Shown here piece after piece: positions 29,334 to 39,167 of a stretch of DNA of 64,000 bases. The first letter of the stretch is position 1. Each line of letters opens with the position of its first letter. This DNA is from a virus. The notes under the pieces were generated by a model. The model had not been told where the DNA came from. It made no database searches and worked only from the letters and a program-made list of their open reading frames with translations. The DNA lies in IMG/VR virus record IMGVR_UViG_3300032246_001783, positions 1 through 64,000 of that record, one strand, 5' to 3'. Made by a program: the position numbers and the translations under genes.

Positions 29334-30498
29334 AATCCGTTTCCTTTTGTGATTTTTTTGCTAGTACATGGATCACATCATGATGCCATTTGATATAATC
29401 TCTTAGTTGGTAATGAATATTATAAAAATTAAAATTGATAATACAATTAAAATAAATTTTTGATTCAAATACTGACTTACGAATCTTATTGCTGACAAAG
29501 ACTGCTTTGGTATCTTGAGTTATCGGAGAATTAAGTTTATTATTTTTCACAAATTCATTAAATTCCGGACCTTTCTCGGTACCGACTCGAAAAAGAACAC
29601 TTACTTCTTTATTAGAAACACCAATTGAATTTAAAAAGTCTAAAGTTACCGATACCTTCTCTAATTCTGTACCCCCAGGAATAACAAATAATGCCGGTGA
29701 CATATATTTTATAATGTCTTCAAGTGAATATAACGTATGCTCTTCTAAATTAATAGAAAAAGTTTCACTGGTACCAGATTTTAAAAATTTAATAGTGGTG
29801 TCATTTAATTGAGATTGGGAAATTTCTTCTTCAATTTGAGAATCCCAAATAGTAATTCCTGCTTTTCTTGCAGAAAATAGTGCCTCAACTAAATTTTCTG
29901 TATTCAAAGTAGGAACATGTTCGTTGACATTTGCAAATTGAAAAGTTTTTCCATTTTTTACCAGCATAGGTGCACAATTTTCAGCATTTTTTATAATTTC
30001 GAATAATTGGTCGCTGTATTTTAGAAATGCAGGGTCGGCTTCAAATCCGTAACTATCTATAAGCCCGGCTAAAAACCTAATAGATGTTTCATTAATGGAA
30101 AATAGCCAAGATTTAGTGTCTTTATCCCATACCGCATGAGTTAAATTCGGTTGAGTGCTTCTAATTTTAAGTAAAATCTCTTCGTTATAAGGAAATTCCA
30201 CTTTAAAAATTTTTCCAAAAGTTAAATCTGAAGAAATTGAGATTTTTTTAGAGACAGCGGGCGTTCGAAGAGGAATTTTATACTTGGGATTATTAATATA
30301 ACTACTAAAATCCTTACCTGTGGCTATATTTAATTTAGTTACTTGCTTTTTTAAAATAGTTCCAATTATTTTGGCCTGTTTTTCAGTAAGTGCATTTCCT
30401 TTAACAATTTGATCACGAAAACTGTTCATCAGTTTAGAATCCCAGGCATTCATTTTGATTGTTTGAACTAACAATATTACAATATCTTCAATAAACAT
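29320..30498 (-). CDS. Hypothetical recombination-region protein, 392 aa
   Basis: Unrecognised large protein. Near residues 110-140 a FPYNEEILLKIRS...AVWDKDTKSWLFSINE pattern resembles the HARP-type segment of annealing helicases (weak, by eye). It is directly upstream of and overlaps uvsW, and follows a uvsY-like gene, so a role in recombination or fork repair is inferred. An in-frame ATG at 30453 (MNAWDSK) is an equally possible start. Confidence 0.7.
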   Translation of the reverse strand: MFIEDIVILLVQTIKMNAWDSKLMNSFRDQIVKGNALTEKQAKIIGTILKKQVTKLNIATGKDFSSYINNPKYKIPLRTPAVSKKISISSDLTFGKIFKVEFPYNEEILLKIRSTQPNLTHAVWDKDTKSWLFSINETSIRFLAGLIDSYGFEADPAFLKYSDQLFEIIKNAENCAPMLVKNGKTFQFANVNEHVPTLNTENLVEALFSARKAGITIWDSQIEEEISQSQLNDTTIKFLKSGTSETFSINLEEHTLYSLEDIIKYMSPALFVIPGGTELEKVSVTLDFLNSIGVSNKEVSVLFRVGTEKGPEFNEFVKNNKLNSPITQDTKAVFVSNKIRKSVFESKIYFNCIINFNFYNIHYQLRDYIKWHHDVIHVLAKKSQKETDFAFL

Positions 30499-30541
30499 AG
30501 TTAAGTTTACTATAAATTTGAAAAAAATTAAAAAATCTGAA

Positions 30542-30997
30542 TTACAGTGTAATATCTTCTAGACCAGCAGCCCTAAGTTTGATAATATTACTCAACTGCC
30601 ATTGTTTAATGTCCAATGCCTTAATAATCCCTAGCCATTGATTACGCAGCATAGCAAATTCATTGATAATTTTTTCCATGTCAACAACATCTGCTTCGCC
30701 GTCGACATATTTTTCAACATCGCGACTGCTCAATGCCCTTTGATAATTTTCTAGATACTTTTTAAAAGTTTTACTACGAATTTTTCGTAGATCAATGTTT
30801 AAGCATTCTAGTATTGCCTCGATCTCTTGAAGTTGATTAAATCGATGCTCTACAATACCGGGCAAAAGTGCTGAGGCCTTTTCAACATTTCCATGTATAC
30901 GGGCCTCAGCTCTTGCAGTATCTAGTTCTTTATAAAAGTATTCTATGCAGTCGGGCAAGTTATTCAAATCCTTGCTAACCTTAGAATACCAAGACAT
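30542..30997 (-). CDS. Possible UvsY-like recombination mediator, 151 aa
   Basis: All-helical charged protein beginning MSWYSKVSKDLNNLPDCIEY. RALSSRDVEKYVDGEADVVD (about residues 90-109) and IKQWQLSNIIKLRAAGLED near the end are seen in small proteins next to uvsX in T4-like phages (recollection). Size fits UvsY (137 aa in T4), which loads UvsX on gp32-coated DNA. No clear signature, so the name is tentative; position three genes from uvsX is the main support. Confidence 0.5.
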   Translation of the reverse strand: MSWYSKVSKDLNNLPDCIEYFYKELDTARAEARIHGNVEKASALLPGIVEHRFNQLQEIEAILECLNIDLRKIRSKTFKKYLENYQRALSSRDVEKYVDGEADVVDMEKIINEFAMLRNQWLGIIKALDIKQWQLSNIIKLRAAGLEDITL

Positions 30998-31254
30998 TAG
31001 TAGTCCTCGTCTTCCTCAAAATCGAGGTCGTCCTCGTCATCTTCGTCATCAATAATTTCTTTATACGCCGACAACACGAGTTCGATAGCAGAATCTAAAT
31101 GAGGATCATAGCCTAGCAGGCCTTCAAAAGTGTCTAGATCAACATCTTGGTTTTCTAGGAAATCAATAAATTGACTTGCGGCAACATCTCGATTTTTTTC
31201 CAAAATATATTCTTTAAAAACTTCCCAAATTTCAATGATTAATTGTTCATCCAT
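30997..31254 (-). CDS. Acidic small protein, 85 aa
   Basis: Begins MDEQLIIEIWEVFKEYILEK, ends in a very acidic tail (Asp/Glu for about 15 residues). Lies between uvsX and the uvsY-like gene with 1-nt TAATG-type junctions on both sides, so all three are translationally coupled. Unassigned. Confidence 0.75.
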   Translation of the reverse strand: MDEQLIIEIWEVFKEYILEKNRDVAASQFIDFLENQDVDLDTFEGLLGYDPHLDSAIELVLSAYKEIIDDEDDEDDLDFEEDEDY

Positions 31255-32312
31255 TATGCATCCCCTGATTCAATGACTTCTGTGATAGGTTGATTAAAAA
31301 CAGACTCGTCCCACTCTTGCATGATCTGCATGAGTTTTTCTTCAGTCCAATTTTTGCGAAACTCGGCAACTATCTCTCCAGTTTGTTTACTGGTATATGC
31401 TAATTTATTGCCTACTTTAGATAGTACATTCATCTTCTCAAACATGTCAACCAATCCAGAGGTCGGAGCCATGCCAGTGGAGTAAGGAATTTTGACCTGC
31501 ACTGATTCGAAAGGTTTTGCATAACGAGTTTTCATGATCTTACAGGCACTTCGAATACCCAATACATCACTGACCTTGTTACCGTCCTCATCCTCTTTGA
31601 GTTTGAGTTTCTTCATAGCAACTACAATACTGGATGCATACACAAATCCTTGCCCGCCACTAATCTTGTCATCTGGATCAAACATGTCTTGACTTGCGTA
31701 TGTGTGATTGGTACATACCAAACCGACATTATAAGATCCGAACATATTTACACAGTTACGAACTAACGCAGTTAGTGCCTTAGGCTTACGACCCATGTCA
31801 CCTTTGAGATCGCCTGCTTCAAATTGATTAAGATCAGTTGGCGTTAGTAGCATACCAAGACTATCAATCACAAACAATACCTTAGGACGTTCCTCATGTG
31901 GCATTGATTTGTATTCTTTCATAAATTCTGAAATAGTTTTAGCCACATCATCAATCATGGCCATATTCAATTTCAGGAGTTTATCTTCCGATGTGTCTAC
32001 TCCTAGAGCATGTAGCCATGATTCATCTAGCGCATTTTCTGAGTCAACAAGGATAACATAAATTCCCTGTTCCTGTGCATGTCGAATAATATTACCGGAA
32101 CAAATATAACTTTTTCCAGCACCACTTTCTCCAGCAAACACAGTTACCTTGCCAAGAGGCACTCCTTTAAAGAAATCCCCCGAAATAAGATAATTCAATG
32201 CATAATTGCCAGTACTGATCCAGTCAGTAGGATCATTAAATCCTACTCCAAGTCCATCAATGCTTTTAGTTAAAGATTTGCGGAACTTGGAGATATCAAA
32301 TGCCTTCCCCAT
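31254..32312 (-). CDS. uvsX: UvsX RecA-like recombinase
   Basis: 352-aa strand-exchange protein. Walker A GESGAGKS is at 61-68; Walker B VLFVIDSLGML near 145-155; a KISGGQGFVYASS motif near 218-230 is the DNA-binding loop region. It forms filaments on ssDNA with gp32 and UvsY for recombination-dependent replication. Length close to T4 UvsX (391 aa). Immediately downstream of gp32. Confidence 0.95.
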   Translation of the reverse strand: MGKAFDISKFRKSLTKSIDGLGVGFNDPTDWISTGNYALNYLISGDFFKGVPLGKVTVFAGESGAGKSYICSGNIIRHAQEQGIYVILVDSENALDESWLHALGVDTSEDKLLKLNMAMIDDVAKTISEFMKEYKSMPHEERPKVLFVIDSLGMLLTPTDLNQFEAGDLKGDMGRKPKALTALVRNCVNMFGSYNVGLVCTNHTYASQDMFDPDDKISGGQGFVYASSIVVAMKKLKLKEDEDGNKVSDVLGIRSACKIMKTRYAKPFESVQVKIPYSTGMAPTSGLVDMFEKMNVLSKVGNKLAYTSKQTGEIVAEFRKNWTEEKLMQIMQEWDESVFNQPITEVIESGDA

Positions 32313-32323
32313 CTTTTATCTCC

Positions 32324-33307
32324 TTATTCTTTGTTTCGGTTACGAATCATTGCAATGATATCGGCTGCACGACTGCCGGCTCCAGAACCTGCAGATGTTT
32401 CTGCATCGTCCTTGGATAAAACTTTAACAGGTGCAGCACTTTCAAAAGGGACGTCATCTTCCTCAATCGCCGGAGCAGAGGGAGCAGCAGATTTTGCTGT
32501 AGGAGCAGACTCGGCTCGATCTCCACCGAATCCCCTAGGTTTGAAATATTGTCCCCAGCGATTCATATCAAACGCATCACCGTCGACACTGGCTTCGAAC
32601 ATTTCTTTCATTACTTTAAGTTCCACATCTGTAGGTTTCTTAGGAAGAAAATCTTTAAGATTAAAGAGACCATATTGTTCAATTGCAGCCTTTTCAGCGT
32701 CACTAAGAGCACGTTCACGACGTGACCAATTGCTGGTCGTATAGTCAGCATAACCACCTTTGGATGTTTTAGCAATCTTAAAGTCCAGGCCACGAACATA
32801 ATCAGTTGGCAGTTCTTCGATTTCACTATCCATTAGAGCATTTTTAACAATGTTAAAAATTTGACTGCTCATAATAAATCGACGAATTGGATTATCCGGA
32901 GTACGATCTTCTTGATATTTTGAATCAACTACAAACCCTTGGAAAAGATAACTTTTCTTTTTCCAATACTTACGACCCATTTCTTCAAGACTCTTATCCT
33001 TAAACCAAGGTCGAACTTCAGTAAGAATTGGACAAGATTCTCCCCACATCTCCATACATGGAACTTGCAATGTCACAGGCTTAGAACCAGTATCTCCTTT
33101 TACACCAGCAAAAGGTAGATTGATCATTGCACGCTCAATCCAGAAAAAAGTGTTATTTGGATCTGCATCCGGAAGGAATCGAATTGTTGCTGTTTGTCCT
33201 TCTGCGATGTTCCAATGTGCGAAAATCGCATTGTCACCGCTTTGATTGCCTGCACCTTGTTGTGCAGATTGTTGAAGTTTTGCTCGAATTTCAGCCAAGG
33301 TTGCCAT
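32324..33307 (-). CDS. 32: Single-stranded DNA-binding protein, gp32
   Basis: 327 aa, with the gp32 layout: a short basic N-terminus for cooperativity, an OB-type core containing IFAHWNIAEGQTATIRFLPD (about 28-47), PFAGVKGDTGSKPVTLQVPC and FQGFVVDSKYQED, then a Pro/Ala linker and acidic C-terminal tail. The core has Cys residues in VPCMEMWGESCPI, matching the zinc-binding part of T4 gp32. AAGGAG precedes the ATG. Placed before uvsX. Confidence 0.93.
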   Translation of the reverse strand: MATLAEIRAKLQQSAQQGAGNQSGDNAIFAHWNIAEGQTATIRFLPDADPNNTFFWIERAMINLPFAGVKGDTGSKPVTLQVPCMEMWGESCPILTEVRPWFKDKSLEEMGRKYWKKKSYLFQGFVVDSKYQEDRTPDNPIRRFIMSSQIFNIVKNALMDSEIEELPTDYVRGLDFKIAKTSKGGYADYTTSNWSRRERALSDAEKAAIEQYGLFNLKDFLPKKPTDVELKVMKEMFEASVDGDAFDMNRWGQYFKPRGFGGDRAESAPTAKSAAPSAPAIEEDDVPFESAAPVKVLSKDDAETSAGSGAGSRAADIIAMIRNRNKE

Positions 33308-33369
33308 AATGTTTTCTCCTTAATGTAGTTGCCTTGATGATATGCCATTCCTTTCTAGCCCACTGACTA

Positions 33370-33406
33370 AAAAGAAAAACTGTGCATAGCGTTAACTATA
33401 CACAGT
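33370..33406 (-). terminator. Intrinsic terminator (minus)
   Basis: 11-bp stem with one mismatch (ACTGTGTATAG / CTATGCACAGT) around a 6-nt loop, then a T-rich run on the minus strand. It separates the 732-aa late gene from gp32. Confidence 0.82.
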
Positions 33407-33440
33407 TTTATTTATCTCTGCAAGAGTATTGATTAATTTA

Positions 33441-35639
33441 TTATTCCAAACCAGCAAGTGTTCTAATTAGGCTGATTTCTTTTGGAACAATTTCTTTAGG
33501 TTGTCCACTTTTATCCAAAACATCGCCCTTGCCTAGGTCCAATCTGGCCTTGTGATTTTCGATTCTGGTTTTGAAGTCTTCCATCTTCTTTACATCGCCT
33601 TGTGCTTTTGCTTGATCATAAAACTGGGTCAATTGTTGTAATTGAGGGCTTGCTTGGTAGGCCTGATTGGCTAGATGATTATTTACTCCCCAAAGGCTCG
33701 CTGCTCCTGCTGCCAGATTACGAATCATGCCTTCATCAGTCATATTGTCAGAGACGTCGAGACTTTCGACTTTTGCTTTAACATTACCCAGCAACTCTTT
33801 TAAGCGTGCCAGTCCGTCATCCCCATGACCATCGGCTACATTACCATGCTTTTGGTGCCATTGCTGAGTAAGTTTTTCCATGAATTGTTCTGCAAGTTGG
33901 CGAGCCTGAACGCCTGCCTTTTCACCAAATTTTTCACTGATTTCTTTTTCTACATCCAATAAGATTCCTTCTTGACCATTAAACGGCCCCACAGTTGGAT
34001 TATCTCTGTTATATCTACTTTTAACAATTTCGGCAATTTGCTTAATCATAGTATTGCCTTGACCTTCTGCAACCGGTTGCTGTACAGGAGGTGCTGCTGT
34101 CGCTGCTGCTGGGGCCGGAGCAGGTGCTGCTGGGGCCGGAGTAGGTGCTGCCGGTTGTTGTACTTGTGGTTCAGGTTGAGGAGCAGGTTCGGCTTCGGGC
34201 TGGCTCAACCCTAACTCATTAGAAATTTCGTTTGCTACGTTTTCAAATCCATTAGCATTAGCCCATTCAATAAAACTAGTGATCGGTGTTTTACTAGAAT
34301 CATGTTCTGCATCTTTTGAGTCGTCCTGTAATCTTCCTTCGAGGTCGTCTATTTTTTCCTGTGGTAAAAATTCAGGACTAATTCCTAGACCTTGGAAAAA
34401 TTCAAATGCGGTTTGACCATCTACTCCAAATTCTAGGGAAGAGTTTTCCTTGATAGCGGATATTAATGATCTAATTTGATCATCGGTTAGTTGCCCTTGC
34501 TCGACTGCTTCGGCCCAGGATTCGAATTGTGAGAATGCGTCTTCTTTTACTTCCTCATCGCACTCACATTTGCTTTCCCACATTCCGCATTCGTCGCACT
34601 TTTCTTCTTCAGTTTCATTGACAAATTCTTCTAGATCTACAGTATTTGTTTCTCGCATGATCTTGTGTAGTAATGGAAAGAACCCTGCTAATTCTTCCTG
34701 AAAATTAGTTTGTGTAAATTTTTGTTTGTACTCTTCCATAGTGACATCATCTATTTCTAGACCGTCATCGTTCACTTCTTGCTCGTTAAATTCTGCAATC
34801 CAATTCTCGTAATGATGTCTCTTGCCCAGTGCTTCGATTTGAGCCTTAAGTTCAGTTAATCGACTTAAGGCACGATCTCTAATTCCAGTAGCATCATCGT
34901 GCAGGGTTTGGTGTTGAATTTTTTTCTGGAATTCACTCAATTGAGCAATTGCTTCACTCATACCAATAATTGCTTTACCTGCAGGATCATGGGGTATTCC
35001 ACCATGGTCAACGTGCTGTGCCATAGCAAATGCTCCGGCAGGATGAATAAATGGATATTTAAAACGCTCGCCGTCTTTATTCTGGATAAAAATAGCCTTA
35101 ATGTTTTTACGCTGACTTCTAGAGCCGGGAAACATATCATCTACCGGGCTACTATGTCTTACAATAACTTCTGTCTTGCCTCGAACTGCTCGGCTGGTTT
35201 TTTTGGTACTTCTATGGTTCCATCTAGATTCGTTCATGTTCATGGTTTCATCTTCCTTAGGGCCCTGGGTTGTGGCCAGATGTTGAAAATCATTTTTATC
35301 AAGATTACTTTTTGATATATCCCTAGTATCAAATCTTAGCAATCTACGCATAGCAAATAATCTCATTTCTTTAAGAAAATCATACCATATCTGCTTGGCA
35401 GGATCATCTTGATTTTCTGTTATACCCTGACTATAATAAATTTTTAAACTGCCTAGGTCGTTAAGACTGATACTAACTCGACCTAGATCGTTGCCCTCAT
35501 TAACAAAATCGAAATCAAAAAATCTTGCTTCTGCGGGGTCAATAGTAACTGCACCTGTTTCGTCACCCATTTCCAAATTGGTAAAACGGCTACGGACTTT
35601 GTCAAAAAGATCCTGGGATATTATTTGTATAGGTTTCAT
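33441..35639 (-). CDS. Large putative structural or morphogenesis protein, 732 aa
   Basis: Unrecognised. Parts seen: an N-terminal mixed region, a basic segment, a coiled-coil-like stretch (about 225-290), a Cys cluster CDECGMWESKCECDEE (about 347-362) able to bind zinc, and a Pro/Ala-rich linker (about 490-520) followed by a helical C-terminal domain. It starts 5 nt after a late box, without a ribosome site, and lies between gp17 and gp32. The position and late box suggest a virion or head-related protein. No catalytic motif. Confidence 0.75.
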   Translation of the reverse strand: MKPIQIISQDLFDKVRSRFTNLEMGDETGAVTIDPAEARFFDFDFVNEGNDLGRVSISLNDLGSLKIYYSQGITENQDDPAKQIWYDFLKEMRLFAMRRLLRFDTRDISKSNLDKNDFQHLATTQGPKEDETMNMNESRWNHRSTKKTSRAVRGKTEVIVRHSSPVDDMFPGSRSQRKNIKAIFIQNKDGERFKYPFIHPAGAFAMAQHVDHGGIPHDPAGKAIIGMSEAIAQLSEFQKKIQHQTLHDDATGIRDRALSRLTELKAQIEALGKRHHYENWIAEFNEQEVNDDGLEIDDVTMEEYKQKFTQTNFQEELAGFFPLLHKIMRETNTVDLEEFVNETEEEKCDECGMWESKCECDEEVKEDAFSQFESWAEAVEQGQLTDDQIRSLISAIKENSSLEFGVDGQTAFEFFQGLGISPEFLPQEKIDDLEGRLQDDSKDAEHDSSKTPITSFIEWANANGFENVANEISNELGLSQPEAEPAPQPEPQVQQPAAPTPAPAAPAPAPAAATAAPPVQQPVAEGQGNTMIKQIAEIVKSRYNRDNPTVGPFNGQEGILLDVEKEISEKFGEKAGVQARQLAEQFMEKLTQQWHQKHGNVADGHGDDGLARLKELLGNVKAKVESLDVSDNMTDEGMIRNLAAGAASLWGVNNHLANQAYQASPQLQQLTQFYDQAKAQGDVKKMEDFKTRIENHKARLDLGKGDVLDKSGQPKEIVPKEISLIRTLAGLE

Positions 35640-35644
35640 AGAAT

Positions 35645-35650
35645 TATTTA
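35645..35650 (-). promoter_or_regulatory. T4-late-like promoter box (minus)
   Basis: AATAAATA on the minus strand, 5 nt before the ATG at 35639. It overlaps the last bases before the gp17 stop at 35651. Confidence 0.75.
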
Positions 35651-37237
35651 TTAAAAATTCGAAATGTAAATGGGCATAGGCATAACAAACTCGTCCTCTC
35701 GTTCTTCCCGCAATTTGTCATAAATCGCAGGATCCCATTCTTGCAGCATCACGGTCATACGAACTGCTAACAACATACTGCTAACTAGGTCATCATTACT
35801 GCCTGTTTTACCTTCAAAACTTATGCCCTTGGCCACATAGGTCTTAAGTTCTGATATAAGAGGTTTAGAATTGATTATGATTCTGTTGCTTTCTATTAGA
35901 TGTTTAAGTTTGGCACAAATAGAAATTTTGCTGCTGTGTGTGGTATTAAATCCTTTGCGGAATCTACGCACATGTCCTTTTTTAATAGGTTCGCTAAGAA
36001 AAAGTCCCGGTATACTTTCTTCGCCTATCTCGCTAATAGCCACTAGTGCTGCTTCACCGACAGCATTGTTTTCTACTGAATAATATATGCTGGCCTGCTG
36101 TCCTTTGGCCGCACATTCATCATTGATATAATTGCAAAGATCTCTCAGGATACGGACCTGTGCCTGTATAGTAGTTAGATTATGCTGCCACTCTGCCACT
36201 TGAGTAAAACTAGGTATTTCTAATATTTGTATAGCAGCAGGGTCGCCACCTGTACCCAAACTAGGATCCAGTGCAACAATATAGGTACTTGAGGGATTAA
36301 TTTTTTTGTACCAGCGTGCTTGCCCCATTTTCATTATAGGATCTGTGCCTTCAAGTTCTGCAAGTTTAAGACTGTTGATTAATGTTTCATCAAAAATCAA
36401 AAATTCGCAGGCGTGTTCTCTCCGGAACCTCTCCTCCCCTACCCTGCTACGCTCAGTATCTGCCCATTTTTCATCACGATCTGGATGTTCATTCCATATA
36501 GCCAAGTAGGGAAAAAATCCGTTTCTACCCAATTCTGTTTGATTGCCAAATTCATCAAATCGTTTGTTTGCCTCTTTCCAGATTAGAGAGAATTGATCCT
36601 CATCACTGTTTGGTGTGCTGGTTATAATGGCCTTACCACCAGTGGCCAGCGTGGGCGAAATACTGGTCCAAAATTCAACGGCGATATTGGGCTCAACATA
36701 GGCAAACTCGTCTAGGTATAATAGCGAAATACTCATACCCCGGCCGGTTGTTTCTGTTGTTGTTTGTGCTACTATTCTACTGCCATTTTCAAACTCTATA
36801 CTCTGCTTGTTATAACTGGTTACACCTGCTCGTACATTGTCAGGGCAAGTTTCATATGCATATCGTAATCGTTGCATAATTTCTTGTGCACCTGTGTACT
36901 TGTGGGCAGCAATAAGAATTGTACTATCCGGTACAAACATAGCATACCAAAGTAAGTAACCTACGGCTGTGGTGGTTTTTCCCATCTGCCTCCCTAACAT
37001 ATTCACGCTAAATCTATGTGTGTGATAACTGTGCAGCAGTTTAGTTTGATATGCATAGGCTTGATATTGTATTTTGCCTTTTACCGGATGCTGGATGAAA
37101 AAGAAATTGTTTAAAAAATAGTCAGCCCCAGTATCAGGATCCATACATTTAGAAAGATCTTCAATGTCTTTTTCAGTGTATTTCTGCGTACTATGAGCAG
37201 TCTTTACCAGTTTATTGTCAACGTTTTTACTAGCCAT
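35651..37237 (-). CDS. 17: Large terminase, gp17
   Basis: 528-aa packaging motor. The ATPase domain has Walker A GRQMGKTT at 82-89 and Walker B LLYLDEFA near 172-179 with the catalytic Glu; the C-terminal RNase H-like nuclease has IVALDPSLGTGGD near 330-342 and NDDLVSSMLLAV near 490-501. It cuts concatemeric DNA and pumps it into the prohead. Preceded by a terminator and a late box 5 nt from the ATG, so it has its own late transcript. Confidence 0.95.
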   Translation of the reverse strand: MASKNVDNKLVKTAHSTQKYTEKDIEDLSKCMDPDTGADYFLNNFFFIQHPVKGKIQYQAYAYQTKLLHSYHTHRFSVNMLGRQMGKTTTAVGYLLWYAMFVPDSTILIAAHKYTGAQEIMQRLRYAYETCPDNVRAGVTSYNKQSIEFENGSRIVAQTTTETTGRGMSISLLYLDEFAYVEPNIAVEFWTSISPTLATGGKAIITSTPNSDEDQFSLIWKEANKRFDEFGNQTELGRNGFFPYLAIWNEHPDRDEKWADTERSRVGEERFRREHACEFLIFDETLINSLKLAELEGTDPIMKMGQARWYKKINPSSTYIVALDPSLGTGGDPAAIQILEIPSFTQVAEWQHNLTTIQAQVRILRDLCNYINDECAAKGQQASIYYSVENNAVGEAALVAISEIGEESIPGLFLSEPIKKGHVRRFRKGFNTTHSSKISICAKLKHLIESNRIIINSKPLISELKTYVAKGISFEGKTGSNDDLVSSMLLAVRMTVMLQEWDPAIYDKLREEREDEFVMPMPIYISNF

Positions 37238-37242
37238 AATAT

Positions 37243-37248
37243 TATTTA
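37243..37248 (-). promoter_or_regulatory. T4-late-like promoter box (minus)
   Basis: GTAAATA on the minus strand, 5 nt before the gp17 ATG at 37237, and only a few bases after a terminator. Confidence 0.78.
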
Positions 37249-37251
37249 CTG

Positions 37252-37278
37252 AAAAAAATAGCCTCCGAAGAGGCTATT
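37252..37278 (-). terminator. Strong intrinsic terminator with UUCG loop (minus)
   Basis: 9-bp stem AATAGCCTC / GAGGCTATT closed by TTCG on the minus strand, followed by a T run. Ends transcription of the 259-aa gene just before the gp17 late box. Confidence 0.95.
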
Positions 37279-37297
37279 TGGTGGGAATGAAATAAAA

Positions 37298-38077
37298 TTA
37301 CTCTTGCTCTTCACTGATAAACTTCTTATATTCTGCCATTAACTGTTGTTCCATTGCTGAAACATGTGCAACAGGATGACCCATCATGTTTCTGCCCTGG
37401 GCTGCACCCGGACTACCTGCCGGATCTTGGTTTGCAGGAACTTCACCGTGCAACTCAGGAATCGACTCGTTATCCCACTCGTCAACTTTCTCTTCTTCAC
37501 TATCTCCTTCACCATCTGCAGGATTCATTTTATCAATAACTGAACGCATAGTAGTAGTAGCATCCATTTCTGGTGGACCAGCAGGTTCCAATGTTTGTGC
37601 TGCAGGTTCTGAACTTACAGGCATTTCTGAATCTTTGTTTAAACCAGCGAGACTCATGATATCTTTGAGCATGCCGCTTAGTTCTTCACCCGAGGCTGCG
37701 GTCATATTAATACTAGCAGGCATATGAGGTTGGCTCATAGAGCCCATCGAGTCCATCATGCCGCATTCTTCTAAACTTTCATTAACACCGGTTAGGCTCT
37801 TAAAAGCGTGCTGCATCTCTTCGGGAGTATTGTGAACAGACACAAACTCATAACCAGTAGTTGACGCAGGACCGACAAATTTATGAATTTCGTACTTACC
37901 GTCGTTTTTGTTTTGAAGTAAAACAAATTCCCCCTTGGGAGTTTTACGGTTAGCGATAATCTTATGACCGCTAGATACCATTTGGTCAATGCCTTCTTCT
38001 ATGCCCTGATGTTGAACAATATTAGGATTTTGTGCATCTAGTTCAGCAAGACGCTTGAGTACATCGATCATTTGCAT
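37298..38077 (-). CDS. Hypothetical late protein, 259 aa
   Basis: Begins MQMIDVLKRLAELDAQNPNI. Low-complexity, rich in Met, Pro, Ser and Glu in the second half, with a structured first third containing KTPKGEFVLLQNKNDGKYEI (about 43-62). Prohead or scaffold-like composition. AAGGAAA precedes the start; read together with the gene at 38080. T4-like phages often carry such small low-complexity head or core proteins; the exact role is unknown. Confidence 0.72.
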   Translation of the reverse strand: MQMIDVLKRLAELDAQNPNIVQHQGIEEGIDQMVSSGHKIIANRKTPKGEFVLLQNKNDGKYEIHKFVGPASTTGYEFVSVHNTPEEMQHAFKSLTGVNESLEECGMMDSMGSMSQPHMPASINMTAASGEELSGMLKDIMSLAGLNKDSEMPVSSEPAAQTLEPAGPPEMDATTTMRSVIDKMNPADGEGDSEEEKVDEWDNESIPELHGEVPANQDPAGSPGAAQGRNMMGHPVAHVSAMEQQLMAEYKKFISEEQE

Positions 38078-38079
38078 AA

Positions 38080-38667
38080 TTATTTCCTTGGGTCTGGTGC
38101 CTGCTGAACAGGACTTTTTTCGTTTATAGCACTGTCTGTATTATATTTGGCAGCACCTTCCGTGGGTATTTCTTCACCGCGTTCTTTGCGTTGCAATTTA
38201 AGAATATCATTTAATTCTTTTACAAAACCGCTGTTATATTTGTCACCATAAAAATCTTCAAACTTAGCATTACCTGCTTCTTTATAATCTGGGTCGTCTA
38301 GTAGTGCACCGCTTCTAGGTTCTTCAATATGCTGATATTCTTCAGTAGGCTCACCGGGACGACGAACTGCTAAATGACTCTTGTTAATACCGCAATGATT
38401 AGCAATATACTCAGTAAGTTCAAACTGTGTAGTAGGATAATCAAGTGTGACTTCATATATATTAACTTCGCAGTTCTTAACTTGAGGGAAATCTAAAGGA
38501 AGATCTTGAATCGGAGTTTTACCCGACTTCTTAAATCCCGCAACTGAATACTTACTTAGAGCAGTTTTTAAATTAGATTCTTGCTCGGCAGTAAAATCTC
38601 CAGCAATTTTAATGCGGAAGTCATATTGTTTTTTAGATTCTGTTAGGTGTTCTTTAAATGATTTCAT
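38080..38667 (-). CDS. Hypothetical late protein, 195 aa
   Basis: Begins MKSFKEHLTESKKQYDFRIK, a start common in head- and core-associated proteins of T4-like phages. A ferredoxin-like alpha/beta N-terminal part (about 15-90) is followed by a disordered C-terminus. Late box 7 nt before the ATG. Structural or prohead role is inferred. Confidence 0.73.
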   Translation of the reverse strand: MKSFKEHLTESKKQYDFRIKIAGDFTAEQESNLKTALSKYSVAGFKKSGKTPIQDLPLDFPQVKNCEVNIYEVTLDYPTTQFELTEYIANHCGINKSHLAVRRPGEPTEEYQHIEEPRSGALLDDPDYKEAGNAKFEDFYGDKYNSGFVKELNDILKLQRKERGEEIPTEGAAKYNTDSAINEKSPVQQAPDPRK

Positions 38668-38673
38668 GATATC

Positions 38674-39153
38674 TTATTTATTCAAGTTCTTGAGTTTTTC
38701 CAGTATGCTGTTTCGATCAGTAACAATATACCCTTCACCTTCCATGGTGTTACCACTACCCTCGCCGTGTTTTTTATCTATGGCCAATTTTTTCAATTGT
38801 AGATCAACCATTTTTAACTTTTTGTCAATCTTGTTTGTTTTAGCAGTAATGGCAGCACTCATCATCTGTGCAGCAACTTCGAACATACGGGCACCATATC
38901 GGGCTTCTACGTTCATACCGAGATTCATAAGATCATCGTAGGCCTGTTCTGCCTTGGCCGCTAGTGCATCAAGTTCTGCGTCACTGACATCACCTAGTCC
39001 CTTGACTCTAGGCAATGCAGCAGCGATTTTATCAAACTCTTCTAGTTTTTCTTGAAGATCAATAGTGGGCACAGGAACATTATCAGCAGGCTCCGGGGCT
39101 ATTACTGGCTCGGCATCAGGTAAATTTAAGATTTCTTCTAATCGTTTTGTCAT
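38674..39153 (-). CDS. 16: Small terminase, gp16
   Basis: 159 aa, all-helical, with an acidic Pro-rich N-terminus. LMNLGMNVEARYGARMFEVAAQMM (about 86-109) followed by a Lys-rich helix is the gp16 pattern; T4 gp16 is 164 aa. It forms the ring that recognises DNA and stimulates gp17. Separated from gp17 by two other late genes, whereas in T4 the two are adjacent. Confidence 0.8.
   Translation of the reverse strand: MTKRLEEILNLPDAEPVIAPEPADNVPVPTIDLQEKLEEFDKIAAALPRVKGLGDVSDAELDALAAKAEQAYDDLMNLGMNVEARYGARMFEVAAQMMSAAITAKTNKIDKKLKMVDLQLKKLAIDKKHGEGSGNTMEGEGYIVTDRNSILEKLKNLNK
38675..38680 (-). promoter_or_regulatory. T4-late-like promoter box (minus)
   Basis: AATAAATA on the minus strand, 7 nt before the ATG at 38667. 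Confidence 0.68.
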
Positions 39154-39167
39154 AATAATTGTACTTA